NCBI RefSeq assembly: GCF_003325355.1
Contig: NZ_CP030850.1
Location: forward strand, 6,399,001-6,463,000
Reading direction: 5' to 3'
DNA length: 64,000 nt
Origin: Runella rosea
Lineage (GTDB): Bacteria > Bacteroidota > Bacteroidia > Cytophagales > Spirosomataceae
Shown: positions 35,998 through 44,215 of the stretch, one piece after another
How positions within the stretch are numbered: position 1 is the first letter of the stretch
Layout: each line of letters starts with the position of its first letter
Made by a program: the position numbers and the translations under genes
Notes under the pieces: model-generated
What the model was told of the DNA's origin: nothing
Databases searched by the model: none
The model's input: the letters and a program-made list of their open reading frames with translations, nothing else

Positions 35998-36855
35998 TCA
36001 TGGCTCCCAATCGATCCAATTCGGCTTTTTGTAGGGATGCGTGAAAAAATGCTGCACTTTGGCATTGAATTCATTTCGATACCGATGCACCGCTCCGTGT
36101 CCTGATTCGGGGAATATCCACAGGTACGCCTGCGGAATGTTTTCAAATATCTCTAAGGTATGCCGTGGCTTGATGACATCAAAATCGCCCCCCATCACTA
36201 AGACGGGGCATTTGATTTTACGCAGAGCAGACAACGGAATATTGGGCTCTATTTCCATCATGTGCAGAAGTTTGAGGGTGTTTTTAGTGGCGTCATTCTG
36301 TACGCCCGCCCGAAGTTTCGCCCCTTCTTCGGCAATCATTTTATAGCCCTCGGCCGTGACCGCCGTGGTATCGGGTCGTAGGTTAGCGCCCGTAATCGCC
36401 AATTTTTTCACTTTCTCCGGATGACGCATCGCCAACAGCAACCCGTTGATACCGCCGTCGCTCCAGCCAATCACAAAAACAGAATCCAGTTTTAGATGCG
36501 TCAGCAAGGCGTCAAAATCGTCGGCCATTATCTCGTAGTTCAATACACTGCCCGTATCTGTTGATTTGCCTTGCGCCCGACTGTCTACCGCGATCACTTG
36601 GTAGTGTTTGGAAAAGTAGGGAATTTGGTATCGGTAATCTTTGATGGAGCCGCCGTTGCCGTGAATCAGCAGCAGCGGTTTTCCTTGTCCGTAGGTTTCG
36701 TAGTAGAGATTGATGCCGCTGGTAGCAAAGTAATGCCCGTTTTTGGCATTATTCCCATAGTTGACCACGGTTGCTGTTTTCTTTGGCGTTTGGGCATGAC
36801 CGAGCAAGGTAAGGAGCAGCAGTGCTAAAATCAGGAGATTAGGGGTGTTTTTCAT
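35998..36855 (-). CDS. Exported alpha/beta hydrolase
   Basis: A 285-residue protein with a signal peptide (cleaved near LLGHA). The alpha/beta-hydrolase fold is complete: oxyanion loop LLLIHGNGGS, nucleophile elbow GWSDGG, acid in VMGGDFDVI and catalytic His in ESGHGAVH. It is probably an esterase or lactonase of the periplasm; the substrate is unknown. Unlike the paralogue at 19063-19941 it keeps the nucleophile Ser. It is convergent with the DUF58 gene across the minisatellite. Confidence 0.9.
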   Translation of the reverse strand: MKNTPNLLILALLLLTLLGHAQTPKKTATVVNYGNNAKNGHYFATSGINLYYETYGQGKPLLLIHGNGGSIKDYRYQIPYFSKHYQVIAVDSRAQGKSTDTGSVLNYEIMADDFDALLTHLKLDSVFVIGWSDGGINGLLLAMRHPEKVKKLAITGANLRPDTTAVTAEGYKMIAEEGAKLRAGVQNDATKNTLKLLHMMEIEPNIPLSALRKIKCPVLVMGGDFDVIKPRHTLEIFENIPQAYLWIFPESGHGAVHRYRNEFNAKVQHFFTHPYKKPNWIDWEP

Positions 36856-36963
36856 GGGTAGTAGGAAGTGGCGTATGTTGATGCAGTATTTAGGATGTTA
36901 GCGCGGTAAACGCAAATCAGCGAATAACTCTTACAGTACTTAGTTTGTCTTTATAATAAAATC

Positions 36964-37464
36964 TCAATTATTACTTCTTTCTAAGGTTTTAAAAAACTCA
37001 ATGGCTTCAGAAACCAAATGTGCGATTTCTTGCCAATCCTGATGAGGCTCTTCCCACCAACTTAACCTAATACTGGTTTGTAAGTCGTATAGGCAGAGTT
37101 CATAACCAGTGCCGTCTATTCCAAGCATCTTTCTGTTTGGAAGCTCAAGACTCACCCTTATGTGTTTAAAGCTTTTGTAAATTCTTTCTAAATGAGAAGA
37201 GTCGCATATAAGTTGGAAGTATCCCGGTTCAATGATTTCCCCCGAAAAAATACTTTCAAATAGAACATACTTGTCATCTTGAATTCGAATATCCCAAACT
37301 TTGTTAATCTCAAATGAGGGCTTAAATATGATTTGCAACACTTTTAAACCTACACCCCGCCAATGAATATCTTTATATATGGGACGAGGTTGTGAAAGAG
37401 CAATTTTTTTCTCTTCCATTTCCCTTAATTTACGCAAAAGATTCTTTCCTTCAGACTTATTCAT
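36964..37464 (-). CDS. Hypothetical protein in AT-rich accessory DNA
   Basis: A 166-residue soluble protein with no recognised family. It opens with a charged helix (KNLLRKLREMEEKKIALSQ), continues as mixed alpha/beta with several Trp (WRGVGLK, VWDIRIQDDKY, LSWWEEPHQDWQE) and ends with an acidic helix. Its size and acidic, Trp-rich make-up resemble immunity proteins of contact-dependent systems, but no toxin gene is beside it. Base composition is more AT-rich than the neighbouring metabolic genes, as in the adjacent toxin-antitoxin pair, suggesting recent transfer. Confidence 0.65.
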   Translation of the reverse strand: MNKSEGKNLLRKLREMEEKKIALSQPRPIYKDIHWRGVGLKVLQIIFKPSFEINKVWDIRIQDDKYVLFESIFSGEIIEPGYFQLICDSSHLERIYKSFKHIRVSLELPNRKMLGIDGTGYELCLYDLQTSIRLSWWEEPHQDWQEIAHLVSEAIEFFKTLERSNN

Positions 37465-37548
37465 TTTTATAACAGTATTAGGAAATAAGTAATTTAGAAT
37501 AAGAATTTATACAAAAACACTTCTAGTAAATTGAGTAAGCCAGACCTT

Positions 37549-37596
37549 CCCGGTATGCCCAGTGGTGGGCTAATGACCATATTGGCGGAGTACGGT
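37549..37596 (+). pseudogene. Relic of a gamma-glutamyltransferase gene
   Basis: Sixteen codons in the gap between the hypothetical gene and the PIN toxin gene read PGMPSGGLMTILAEYG. The intact gamma-glutamyltransferase at 38480-40351 has PGTPGGLMTMLAEYG at the matching place (about 38891-38935), one residue shorter. Most base differences are at third positions, so the fragment evolved as a coding paralogue before it was cut. It stops at a TGA 3 codons later. Confidence 0.65.
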
Positions 37597-37618
37597 AGAC
37601 TATATTGATATTGTTAGA

Positions 37619-38047
37619 TTAACTCCATTCGTTTGCATAAACTTCAAATTGAGTATAGCTTACAATTTCAGTGTCTTCAAATTTTTTGATAATCAATAAA
37701 TCTTCATCACCGGTTATCAGATAATTAGCTCGACTGTCTTTTGCTAAGGCAAGCAGGAAGTTGTCTTTTTCATCTCTGCATATATCGACGGTAGAAATAA
37801 CAGTGACCAATTCACCATACGTATCAAAAAGCGTAAGTAATCGTTCCAGATCCGTTATGGAAAAGTATTTTTTAAACTTTGGTCTTTGGGCTACTTCTAT
37901 AAATTCATCCAAAAGTTCTTGGCTAAAAATTAATGTAATGGCTTCTCTGTTGAATAGATTATTTATGACCTTCAACCGTTTAGAAATCAAAAAACTGATC
38001 CAAAGGTTGGTATCAAGGATAACCCTAATTTTTATTTTTTTGGGCAT
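37619..38047 (-). CDS. PIN-domain toxin (COG1569-type)
   Basis: A 142-residue nuclease-fold protein. The acidic PIN residues are visible in VILDTNLWISFL (first Asp, near residue 11), the central DEFIEVAQRPKF, CRDEKDNFLLALA and YLITGDEDLL. This is the group of solo PIN proteins annotated as putative toxin components; such toxins cut RNA. It overlaps the upstream antitoxin gene by 23 bases, so the two are translationally coupled. No sign of decay was seen. Confidence 0.9.
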   Translation of the reverse strand: MPKKIKIRVILDTNLWISFLISKRLKVINNLFNREAITLIFSQELLDEFIEVAQRPKFKKYFSITDLERLLTLFDTYGELVTVISTVDICRDEKDNFLLALAKDSRANYLITGDEDLLIIKKFEDTEIVSYTQFEVYANEWS

Positions 38048-38255
38048 AGCGCTTTCCTCTTACTAATTCTACTTCTTTGGTAATTTCCTCCAACGTAGGT
38101 TCCTTATCCGCTTTTTTACGAAATTTTGATAAAAGCGTTGTTAATTCCTGTTTAGGACTTGGCATTTCCTGAACTTTGATAAGTTTTAAATTTGCCAACT
38201 CATCTAAAAGTTTTTTTGCTTTGGGATTAAGCAATTCAATTTGATAGGTTCTCAT
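38025..38255 (-). CDS. Antitoxin of the PIN pair
   Basis: A 76-residue protein; the ATG at 38255 (MRTYQIELLNPKAKKLL) is chosen over an upstream in-frame start because the extension is hydrophobic and unlike antitoxins. The N-terminal part could be a small DNA-binding fold, and the charged C-terminal half (KFRKKADKEPTLEEITKEV) should wrap the toxin. Gene order, antitoxin first and overlapping, is normal. Autoregulation is expected but no operator was picked out. Confidence 0.82.
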   Translation of the reverse strand: MRTYQIELLNPKAKKLLDELANLKLIKVQEMPSPKQELTTLLSKFRKKADKEPTLEEITKEVELVRGKRYAQKNKN

Positions 38256-38479
38256 GGTTTGTTTTTTATAGTATAGAGTAACTAACTGAAAAAGTAACAC
38301 TTTCAAGGTAAATAAGCAAATAAGGGTGTTAATGTACAAAAAACAACGTTATTTCTGCAAGGAGCTGCTTTCCTAATCTCCAAAATCCCCCTTCTCGTCG
38401 TAAAATCCCCCCCTTCATTTGACATCCTGCGGCAGGTTGCTTATTTTTAGGTAAAAATCAACAACCTAACTGAAACCTT

Positions 38480-40351
38480 ATGAAACTACTTCGCCTTTTG
38501 CCATTGGTTTTTGCCTTTCTTTTGATAAACAGAGAGGGTAATGCACAGGCATTCAATAACTTACCCGTTACGACCCAAAAGCCGCCCCTGCACGGAAAGC
38601 ACTGGATGGCCATTACGGGCAAACCCTTGGCCGCTACGGCCGGGGCCATGACCTTTACCAAAGGCGGCAATGCCATTGATGCAGCCTGCGCCATGTTGGC
38701 CGCTACCTGTACCATGTGGGATGTGTTGAGTTGGGGAGGGGAGACGCAGGCGCTCATTTACAATCCCAAAACCAAAAAGGTCATCGCCATCAATGCCCAC
38801 GGTGTCGCGCCTACGGGAGCCACGCCTGAGTTTTACAAAGGCAAAGGCATGAAATACCCGCCGCAATACGGCCCGTTGGCGGCCGTCACGCCCGGTACGC
38901 CCGGCGGACTGATGACGATGTTGGCCGAATACGGCACCATGTCGCTGAAAGAGGTGCTGGCACCCGCCATGGAAATGGCCGCCGGCTATCCTATCGAAGC
39001 CCAAACCGCCAATTCGATTGAAAAAGGCAAAGACCTCATCAAGCAGTGGCCGTATTCTAAAAAAGTATTTTTGCCGCATTTGGGCGCGAGTCGCGAAGCG
39101 CCCGATGCGGGTGAGGTGTTTGTCCAAAAAGATTTGTTGGAAACCCTGAAAAAATTGGTGAATGCCGAGCAACAGGCGTTGGCCAAGGGAAAATCCCGCA
39201 AAGACGCGATTTATGCCGCCTATGATGTGTTTTACAAAGGCGAGATTGCCAAAGAATTTTCGAGAGGTTGCCGCGAACAGGGCGGGTTGATTACCGAGCA
39301 GGATTTGGCCAACTGGAAAGTGAAAATCGAAGAGCCGATGGTGACCAACTACAAAGGCATCGACGTTTATAAATTGCAACAGTGGACCCAAGGCCCGGCC
39401 ATGCTGCAAGCCCTGAATATTTTGGAGAATTTTGACCTTAAAAGCATGGGGTATAACTCCACGCGCTACATTCACACGTTGTATCAGGCCATGAATTTGG
39501 CGTTTGCCGACCGTGATTTTTACTATGGCGACCCCGCATTCGGTCCCGAGGAGCCCATGAAAGGTCTGCTTTCCAAGGAGTACGCCAAAGAGCGCAGCAA
39601 ATTGATCAATCCCGAAATGAATGACCCCAAAGCAGGGCCTGGCGACCCGTATCCGTTTGAAGGAAAGGTCAATCCGTTTCAGGATATGCTGAAAAAATGG
39701 GGCAGCGCGAGCCTGTTTGACCCTAAAAATAATGCGACGTTAGACGAGAAATTTCAAGACAATTTTACCGCCGGTACTACTTCTATCGAAACCACGGACG
39801 AAGAAGGATGGGTGGTTTCCGTTACGCCCAGCGGCGGTTGGGTGCCTGCCTGCATTGCCGGCAACACGGGCATTGGCATGAGTCAGCGGATGCAGGCGTT
39901 TGTGTTGGACCCCAAAGAAAATCCGTTCAACGTTGTGGAGCCCGGCAAGCGCCCGCGCGTGACGTTGACGCCGAGTTTGGCTCTGAAAGATGGTAAGCCG
40001 TTTTTGTCTTTTGCCAAGCAGGCCGGCGATGAGCAGGACCAGTTGTTACTTCAATTTTTCCTCAACGTCGTGGAGTTCAACATGACTGTGCAGGAAGCCT
40101 GCGAAGCCCCGAGCTTCAAAACCTTCCAGATGTATTCCAGCTTCGGTGACCACGAACGAATCAACGGCGGATTGACCTTAAACGAAGCCATGCCGGACTG
40201 GACCAGAAAGGATTTGGGCCGAATGGGCTACAAAATCAACTACCAAGACCGCACCAGCGGACCCATCAACGCCATTTATTTTGACTGGGTGCATAATACT
40301 TTTTGGGGTGGCTCCAGCAACCACGGGGAGGATTATGGGATTGGCTGGTAG
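38480..40351 (+). CDS. Gamma-glutamyltransferase-family Ntn hydrolase
   Basis: A 623-residue exported enzyme with a signal peptide (cleaved near GNAQA). The large-subunit part has MTFTKGGNAIDAACAM and PGTPGGLMTMLAEYG; the self-cleavage site lies at NFTAGTTS, with Thr433 the expected nucleophile and new N-terminus of the small subunit. Small-subunit motifs (PSGGWVPA, GIGMSQRMQAF, PGKRPRVTLTPSLAL) follow. Members hydrolyse or transfer gamma-glutamyl groups, or act as cephalosporin acylases. Length is near normal. A relic of a second copy lies 0.9 kb upstream beyond the toxin-antitoxin pair. Confidence 0.94.
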   Translation: MKLLRLLPLVFAFLLINREGNAQAFNNLPVTTQKPPLHGKHWMAITGKPLAATAGAMTFTKGGNAIDAACAMLAATCTMWDVLSWGGETQALIYNPKTKKVIAINAHGVAPTGATPEFYKGKGMKYPPQYGPLAAVTPGTPGGLMTMLAEYGTMSLKEVLAPAMEMAAGYPIEAQTANSIEKGKDLIKQWPYSKKVFLPHLGASREAPDAGEVFVQKDLLETLKKLVNAEQQALAKGKSRKDAIYAAYDVFYKGEIAKEFSRGCREQGGLITEQDLANWKVKIEEPMVTNYKGIDVYKLQQWTQGPAMLQALNILENFDLKSMGYNSTRYIHTLYQAMNLAFADRDFYYGDPAFGPEEPMKGLLSKEYAKERSKLINPEMNDPKAGPGDPYPFEGKVNPFQDMLKKWGSASLFDPKNNATLDEKFQDNFTAGTTSIETTDEEGWVVSVTPSGGWVPACIAGNTGIGMSQRMQAFVLDPKENPFNVVEPGKRPRVTLTPSLALKDGKPFLSFAKQAGDEQDQLLLQFFLNVVEFNMTVQEACEAPSFKTFQMYSSFGDHERINGGLTLNEAMPDWTRKDLGRMGYKINYQDRTSGPINAIYFDWVHNTFWGGSSNHGEDYGIGW

Positions 40352-40381
40352 TCAATTTGTCACCCTGAAAGGGTCTACTAT

Positions 40382-40422
40382 AAAACAAAAGCGTCCATTG
40401 TTCAATGGGCGCTTTTGTTTTT
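40382..40422. terminator. Bidirectional terminator between convergent genes
   Basis: AAAACAAAAGCGTCCATTG (40382-40400) pairs with CAATGGGCGCTTTTGTTTTT (40403-40422) with one G-T wobble. A-run and T-run flank the stem, serving the gamma-glutamyltransferase and antiporter genes. Confidence 0.88.
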
Positions 40423-40427
40423 ATTAC

Positions 40428-42005
40428 CTAATTGTACTTGAGCTTCTCTTCTTCTAAATCTATCCCGTACAAAAACTTTCGGATGATTTCTTCATCGATC
40501 TTGTCGTCAATTTTGTTTTTGTTTCGGAGCCACGACCTTTGTTGTTCTAAAATGTCCAGATAGATCTTTTTGGTTTCTTCCGAAATAGCCTCTTCAAGTT
40601 CTGGATTGCTTTTTTGTTCCCAAAAGGCCACTTTTTGTCGCAAGATGCCATTGCTGATAAGGTGTCGGCTGTAGTTGGTTTTGAAGTAGTGCAAGGTATG
40701 CTCATGCATTCCTTTTTTGAGCAATCGTTCGGTTTCTTCTTCGGGAAGATAATCGTTGTAGTCGGGCAGAGTTACTTTTCTGATTAACCAGGGAAGGGTA
40801 AGTCCCTGTAACAATAAGGTGACTAAAATGACAACAAAGGTGATAAACAAAATAAGGTTTCGGTGCGGAAACGGAACTCCGTTGCTCATTTCTATGGGTA
40901 TGGACAGGGCCGCTGCCAAGGATACTACGCCGCGCATACCCGACCAACTTAATAGGAGGGGAGCTTTCCAGCCCGGATTTCTGTCGGCTACCTCAATAAA
41001 TCGGCCGGCTATTTGGGTGACAACCACGGCTCCGTAGGAGGCCAAAGTCCGTACAATGATCAATACGAATGTGATCAATAAACCGTAGCCGATAGCTACG
41101 GAGAGCGCCGTCCCTTCTTTTTTTAATCCTTCGTTGATTTCGGGCAAATCCAGTCCAATCAATAAAAAGACCCATCCATTCAGCAGAAACACAAGGCTTT
41201 GCCAAACATTGACGCCCCTTAAGCGAGACGAACTGCTCAGAAAATGATGCCTTTGGCTTGACAAAAGCAGTCCACCGCTGACCACAGCCAACACCCCGGA
41301 ACTGTGGACTTCTTCCGCTGCAATATACATCACGTACGGCGTGACCAAAGTCAAAGCAATGTCCATATTGGCATCAGTGGGCAGGTATTTGTGGGCTTTC
41401 ATAAACAGCCAACCGACCAATACGCCGATGGCAGCGCCCCCGATCACCATCCACCCAAAACTAAGGGCTGCTTCCTGCCACACAAAGCGACCGGTGGTGG
41501 CGGCAATCAGGGCAAAGCGAAAAATAATCAGTGAAGAAGCATCGTTCAGCAAGCTTTCTCCCTCCAAAATGGACGACATTCGACGCGGTACTTTGACAAA
41601 TTTCAGAATCGCACTCGCACTTATGGCATCAGGGGGTGACACAATACCGCCCAGCAAAAACCCCAACGCCAATGAAAACCCGGGAATGAACCAATCTGCC
41701 ACAAACGCCACCGACAAAGCCGTAAAGAAAACGACGATAAACGCAAAACTGGTAACAATCCGCCGCCACCGCCACAGTTCTTTCCACGACATGGCAAAGG
41801 CCGCATCGTATAACAGCGGAGGCAGAAAAATGATAAATATTAACTCCGGTTCAATGTGTATTTTAGGCAGTCCGGGCAGTAAGCTTATCCCCAATCCGGT
41901 CACGACCAACAGCACCGGATAGGCCACTTTCAGTTTGTCTGCCAGCATGATGAGCAGCACGATGACGACAATCAACGAAAGGTAAAAGGGGAAATTTTCG
42001 ATCAT
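40428..42005 (-). CDS. CPA1-family Na+/H+ antiporter
   Basis: A 525-residue inner-membrane protein with about twelve helices and a soluble C-terminal tail of about 110 residues. The ion-binding region reads GGIVSPPDAISASAIL (about 122-137), where the Asp is the conserved transport residue of CPA1 exchangers, and SGMRGVVSLAAALSIP follows further on as another signature. The charged tail (LLKKGMHEHTLHYFK, EEAISEETKKIYLDIL) is probably regulatory. It exchanges Na+ or K+ for protons for pH and salt control. Confidence 0.94.
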   Translation of the reverse strand: MIENFPFYLSLIVVIVLLIMLADKLKVAYPVLLVVTGLGISLLPGLPKIHIEPELIFIIFLPPLLYDAAFAMSWKELWRWRRIVTSFAFIVVFFTALSVAFVADWFIPGFSLALGFLLGGIVSPPDAISASAILKFVKVPRRMSSILEGESLLNDASSLIIFRFALIAATTGRFVWQEAALSFGWMVIGGAAIGVLVGWLFMKAHKYLPTDANMDIALTLVTPYVMYIAAEEVHSSGVLAVVSGGLLLSSQRHHFLSSSSRLRGVNVWQSLVFLLNGWVFLLIGLDLPEINEGLKKEGTALSVAIGYGLLITFVLIIVRTLASYGAVVVTQIAGRFIEVADRNPGWKAPLLLSWSGMRGVVSLAAALSIPIEMSNGVPFPHRNLILFITFVVILVTLLLQGLTLPWLIRKVTLPDYNDYLPEEETERLLKKGMHEHTLHYFKTNYSRHLISNGILRQKVAFWEQKSNPELEEAISEETKKIYLDILEQQRSWLRNKNKIDDKIDEEIIRKFLYGIDLEEEKLKYN

Positions 42006-42118
42006 GAGGGGTTACGAGGGTGTGATAGGCTTGGTCAACTGTTAATTAATATAACTACTACATTTATTATACCAAAAATATAGTAATTATAAGGAGTATG
42101 TACGGTTCTATTGATTTG

Positions 42119-42772
42119 TTAAATTATCTTTTCATAAATCATTTCTATTTTATCTTGAGGCACTTCTTTCCAATTAAGCGATTTTCCATATTCTTTTTCA
42201 GCATCTTCAATCGCTTTATTTACTGATTCGAAATAATCAAAATTTATTCCTTTGTTATCTTTTCTGTGGTGACTTGAACAGCCTAGATTATTGTCATATT
42301 CAATAATAAATACTTTGTCAGCAGGGCCAATTCTTTTTTCTTCTCCGTTCTTTATTAATCGTCTTTTCCCTTCATTTGAGTAAAAGAAATTGATTGCTTT
42401 ATCGCTTATTTGGGAAGCTATCAGCCTCTTCGGTTGAAATTGTCGAAACTCATCAAATCTTTCAAAAAAGGTTTCTATGGCTTTTACTTCATCATTTTCG
42501 CAATTCTGAAGAATTATTCCATCCCATGAATAATAAGACCCTGAGTGATTATAATATTTGCATATCCAGTAAAAAAATATCCAAAAAGGAGGTTTAGTCT
42601 CTTTTGTCTTTATTCCATTAAATAGTTCACATGTTTGATATCCATCCATGAATATCCGAAGAGCAGAAATTGATTTTTTTCCAATATACATTGCCGTTCT
42701 TTTTCGAAAACTTTCTGAATCTATTAATTCAAAAATTGATTTTGGAAGAAGGTCTTTCATTTTTTCTTGCAT
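42119..42772 (-). CDS. Hypothetical protein with RxxMYIG-type N-terminus
   Basis: A 217-residue protein with no firm family. RKRTAMYIGKKSISALRIFMDGY near residues 23-45 resembles the start of small orphan proteins (RPxMYIGxxSI) that turn up near polymorphic-toxin immunity genes; this comparison is from memory. The rest is aromatic-rich (FWIFFYWICKYYNHSGSYY) and acidic at the end. DNA is AT-rich compared with flanking genes, a sign of transfer. No partner toxin is adjacent; the Fic gene is the next gene on the same strand. Confidence 0.6.
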   Translation of the reverse strand: MQEKMKDLLPKSIFELIDSESFRKRTAMYIGKKSISALRIFMDGYQTCELFNGIKTKETKPPFWIFFYWICKYYNHSGSYYSWDGIILQNCENDEVKAIETFFERFDEFRQFQPKRLIASQISDKAINFFYSNEGKRRLIKNGEEKRIGPADKVFIIEYDNNLGCSSHHRKDNKGINFDYFESVNKAIEDAEKEYGKSLNWKEVPQDKIEMIYEKII

Positions 42773-42846
42773 TTAATCTCTGCATTATTGTAACTAAACC
42801 AACTCAACCTATTTATTATACAAACGTGAATCTACAAAATTGGGCT

Positions 42847-42902
42847 GAATCGCCGCAATGCATTTTCCATTTATTTATCAGGCGGTTTTGGCATTCCCTG
42901 AG
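42847..42902. repeat. Dispersed repeat with hairpin, copy 1
   Basis: This stretch matches 45634-45685: both contain ATCGCCG, then CATTTATTTATCAGG, then a short variable loop and CCCTGAG. It lies just downstream of the Fic gene, so it may serve as its terminator (CTCAGGG and CCTGA can pair on the minus strand). Confidence 0.6.
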
Positions 42903-42915
42903 CCGCTGGTGATTT

Positions 42916-44016
42916 TCAATTAAAGTTTACTAATTCGTAGTTCACATTTCGTCCTCCTTCTTCCGTTGGTTGCAGAATGCCTTTTTCTACCATATCCTTT
43001 ATATCCCGTAAGGCGGTGTCGGTGGAGGTTTTGGTCATTTTAGCCCATTTTGAGGTTTGCAGTTTTCCTTCAAAATCGTCAAAGAGTTTATTGAGGATGA
43101 GTCGTTGGCGTTCGTTGATGGGGGTATGCTCGTGCCGTTTCCAAAATTCAGCTTTGCGAACTATTTTTTGGGTAGTGTTTTCGGTGGCAAGCATCGCATT
43201 TTTGAGGCAATGCAAAAACCAATCGAGCCATTCAGTTATGTCGCCGGAGCTGTGTTGTACTTTTTGCAATACTTCATAGTAGCGTTTGCGTTCGGTCAAT
43301 ATTTGATTCGACATACTGTAAAAGCGCTCCCCACTGCCCTCGGAACGGGCAAGCAATAGATCATTGATAGCTCTTGCAATTCTGCCGTTTCCGTCGTCAA
43401 ATGGGTGAATGATAATAAACCAAAAGTGGGCTATAGCGGCTTTTAAAACAGGATCAAGGCGGTTTTCGGTGTTGAACCAATCCAAAAATTGGTCCATTTC
43501 CGGTTTAACCCTTTCGGGCATTACGGCTACGTAATGCACTTTTTCTTTGCCCATGGCACCCGAAACCACCTGCATTTCGCCTGATCGGTATCGTCCCGTT
43601 TCTATTTGATACGGCCCGCTGTACCCTGTGGGAAAGAGTGCGGCATGCCAACCAAACAAACGCTTTTCGGTTAAAGGCATCGTGTGCCGTTGAGTAGCGT
43701 CAAGCATCATTTCTACCACGCCTTCTATGTGGCGACTGCTTGCCACAAGTCCGGCAGTGTTGATGCCCAAACGTCTGGCAATAGACGAACGCACTTGGTC
43801 ATAATTGAGTAATTCCCCTTCTATTTCGGATGATTTTACGACATCTAAGGTGAGGGTGGTAAGTGTTGCTTCTTCTTTGGCAGAAAAGCCTAAAGCACTC
43901 ATTTGTCCTATCAATTTGCCTTGCATCAGCCGCACCTCACCAAAGACGACGTTTATGGCGGTATCGTCCCACGAAAAATCAGGCCAATGGGGATACTCGT
44001 AAATGTAAGTTGGCAT
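42916..44016 (-). CDS. Fic-family AMPylase with N-terminal inhibitory helix
   Basis: A 366-residue protein. The N-terminal DUF4172-like part contains SSEIEG (62-67), fitting the (S/T)xxxE(G/N) inhibitory motif of class II Fic proteins, whose Glu blocks ATP. The Fic core has the catalytic HPFDDGNGR (204-212) and a beta-hairpin flap region (MQVVSGAMGKEKVHYV). The C-terminal part (about 300-360, TSKWAKMTKTSTDTALRDIKDMVEKGIL) is a winged helix, suggesting DNA binding or autoregulation. All catalytic residues are intact, so it should transfer AMP to a protein target. A nested palindrome lies directly upstream at 44032-44093. Confidence 0.94.
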   Translation of the reverse strand: MPTYIYEYPHWPDFSWDDTAINVVFGEVRLMQGKLIGQMSALGFSAKEEATLTTLTLDVVKSSEIEGELLNYDQVRSSIARRLGINTAGLVASSRHIEGVVEMMLDATQRHTMPLTEKRLFGWHAALFPTGYSGPYQIETGRYRSGEMQVVSGAMGKEKVHYVAVMPERVKPEMDQFLDWFNTENRLDPVLKAAIAHFWFIIIHPFDDGNGRIARAINDLLLARSEGSGERFYSMSNQILTERKRYYEVLQKVQHSSGDITEWLDWFLHCLKNAMLATENTTQKIVRKAEFWKRHEHTPINERQRLILNKLFDDFEGKLQTSKWAKMTKTSTDTALRDIKDMVEKGILQPTEEGGRNVNYELVNFN

Positions 44017-44031
44017 CGAATGATTCTATTT

Positions 44032-44093
44032 TGCGGTGAATATAGACATTATTCGCCGCAAATATGCGGCGAATAGACTGTTTTTTCACCGCA
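44032..44093. promoter_or_regulatory. Nested palindrome of four TTCRCCGCA sites upstream of fic
   Basis: Copies at 44032-44040 (reverse), 44052-44060 (forward), 44065-44073 (reverse) and 44085-44093 (forward) are arranged symmetrically about a single centre, 44062.5. The inner pair extends to an 11-bp perfect palindrome TATTCGCCGCA/TGCGGCGAATA with loop AATA. The outer pair reads TTCACCGCA. The array lies 15-77 bases before the fic start, a place suited to an operator; as RNA it could fold into a long hairpin. Confidence 0.75.
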
Positions 44094-44215
44094 CCGGGAT
44101 AAACTGCCAAAATCGACGTCCAACTTTTGAGTCATTGGTTTTTGGGTTGCCCGGCATTAGTGTACGTACCTTGCCTTAGCTGCTTCCACCGGCCTCCCAT
44201 TTTGGCATCACCTTA

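Noticed and set aside
35496-36044. Five long open frames on both strands across the minisatellite
   Set aside because: A 17-base unit without stop codons keeps all frames open and gives 17-residue periodic proteins; not genes.
38561-39475. A 304-codon minus-strand frame
   Set aside because: It lies fully inside the gamma-glutamyltransferase gene, antisense, with low-complexity composition typical of a shadow frame.
41341-41922. A 193-codon plus-strand frame
   Set aside because: Antisense to the antiporter gene; polar sequence mirrors codons for membrane helices.
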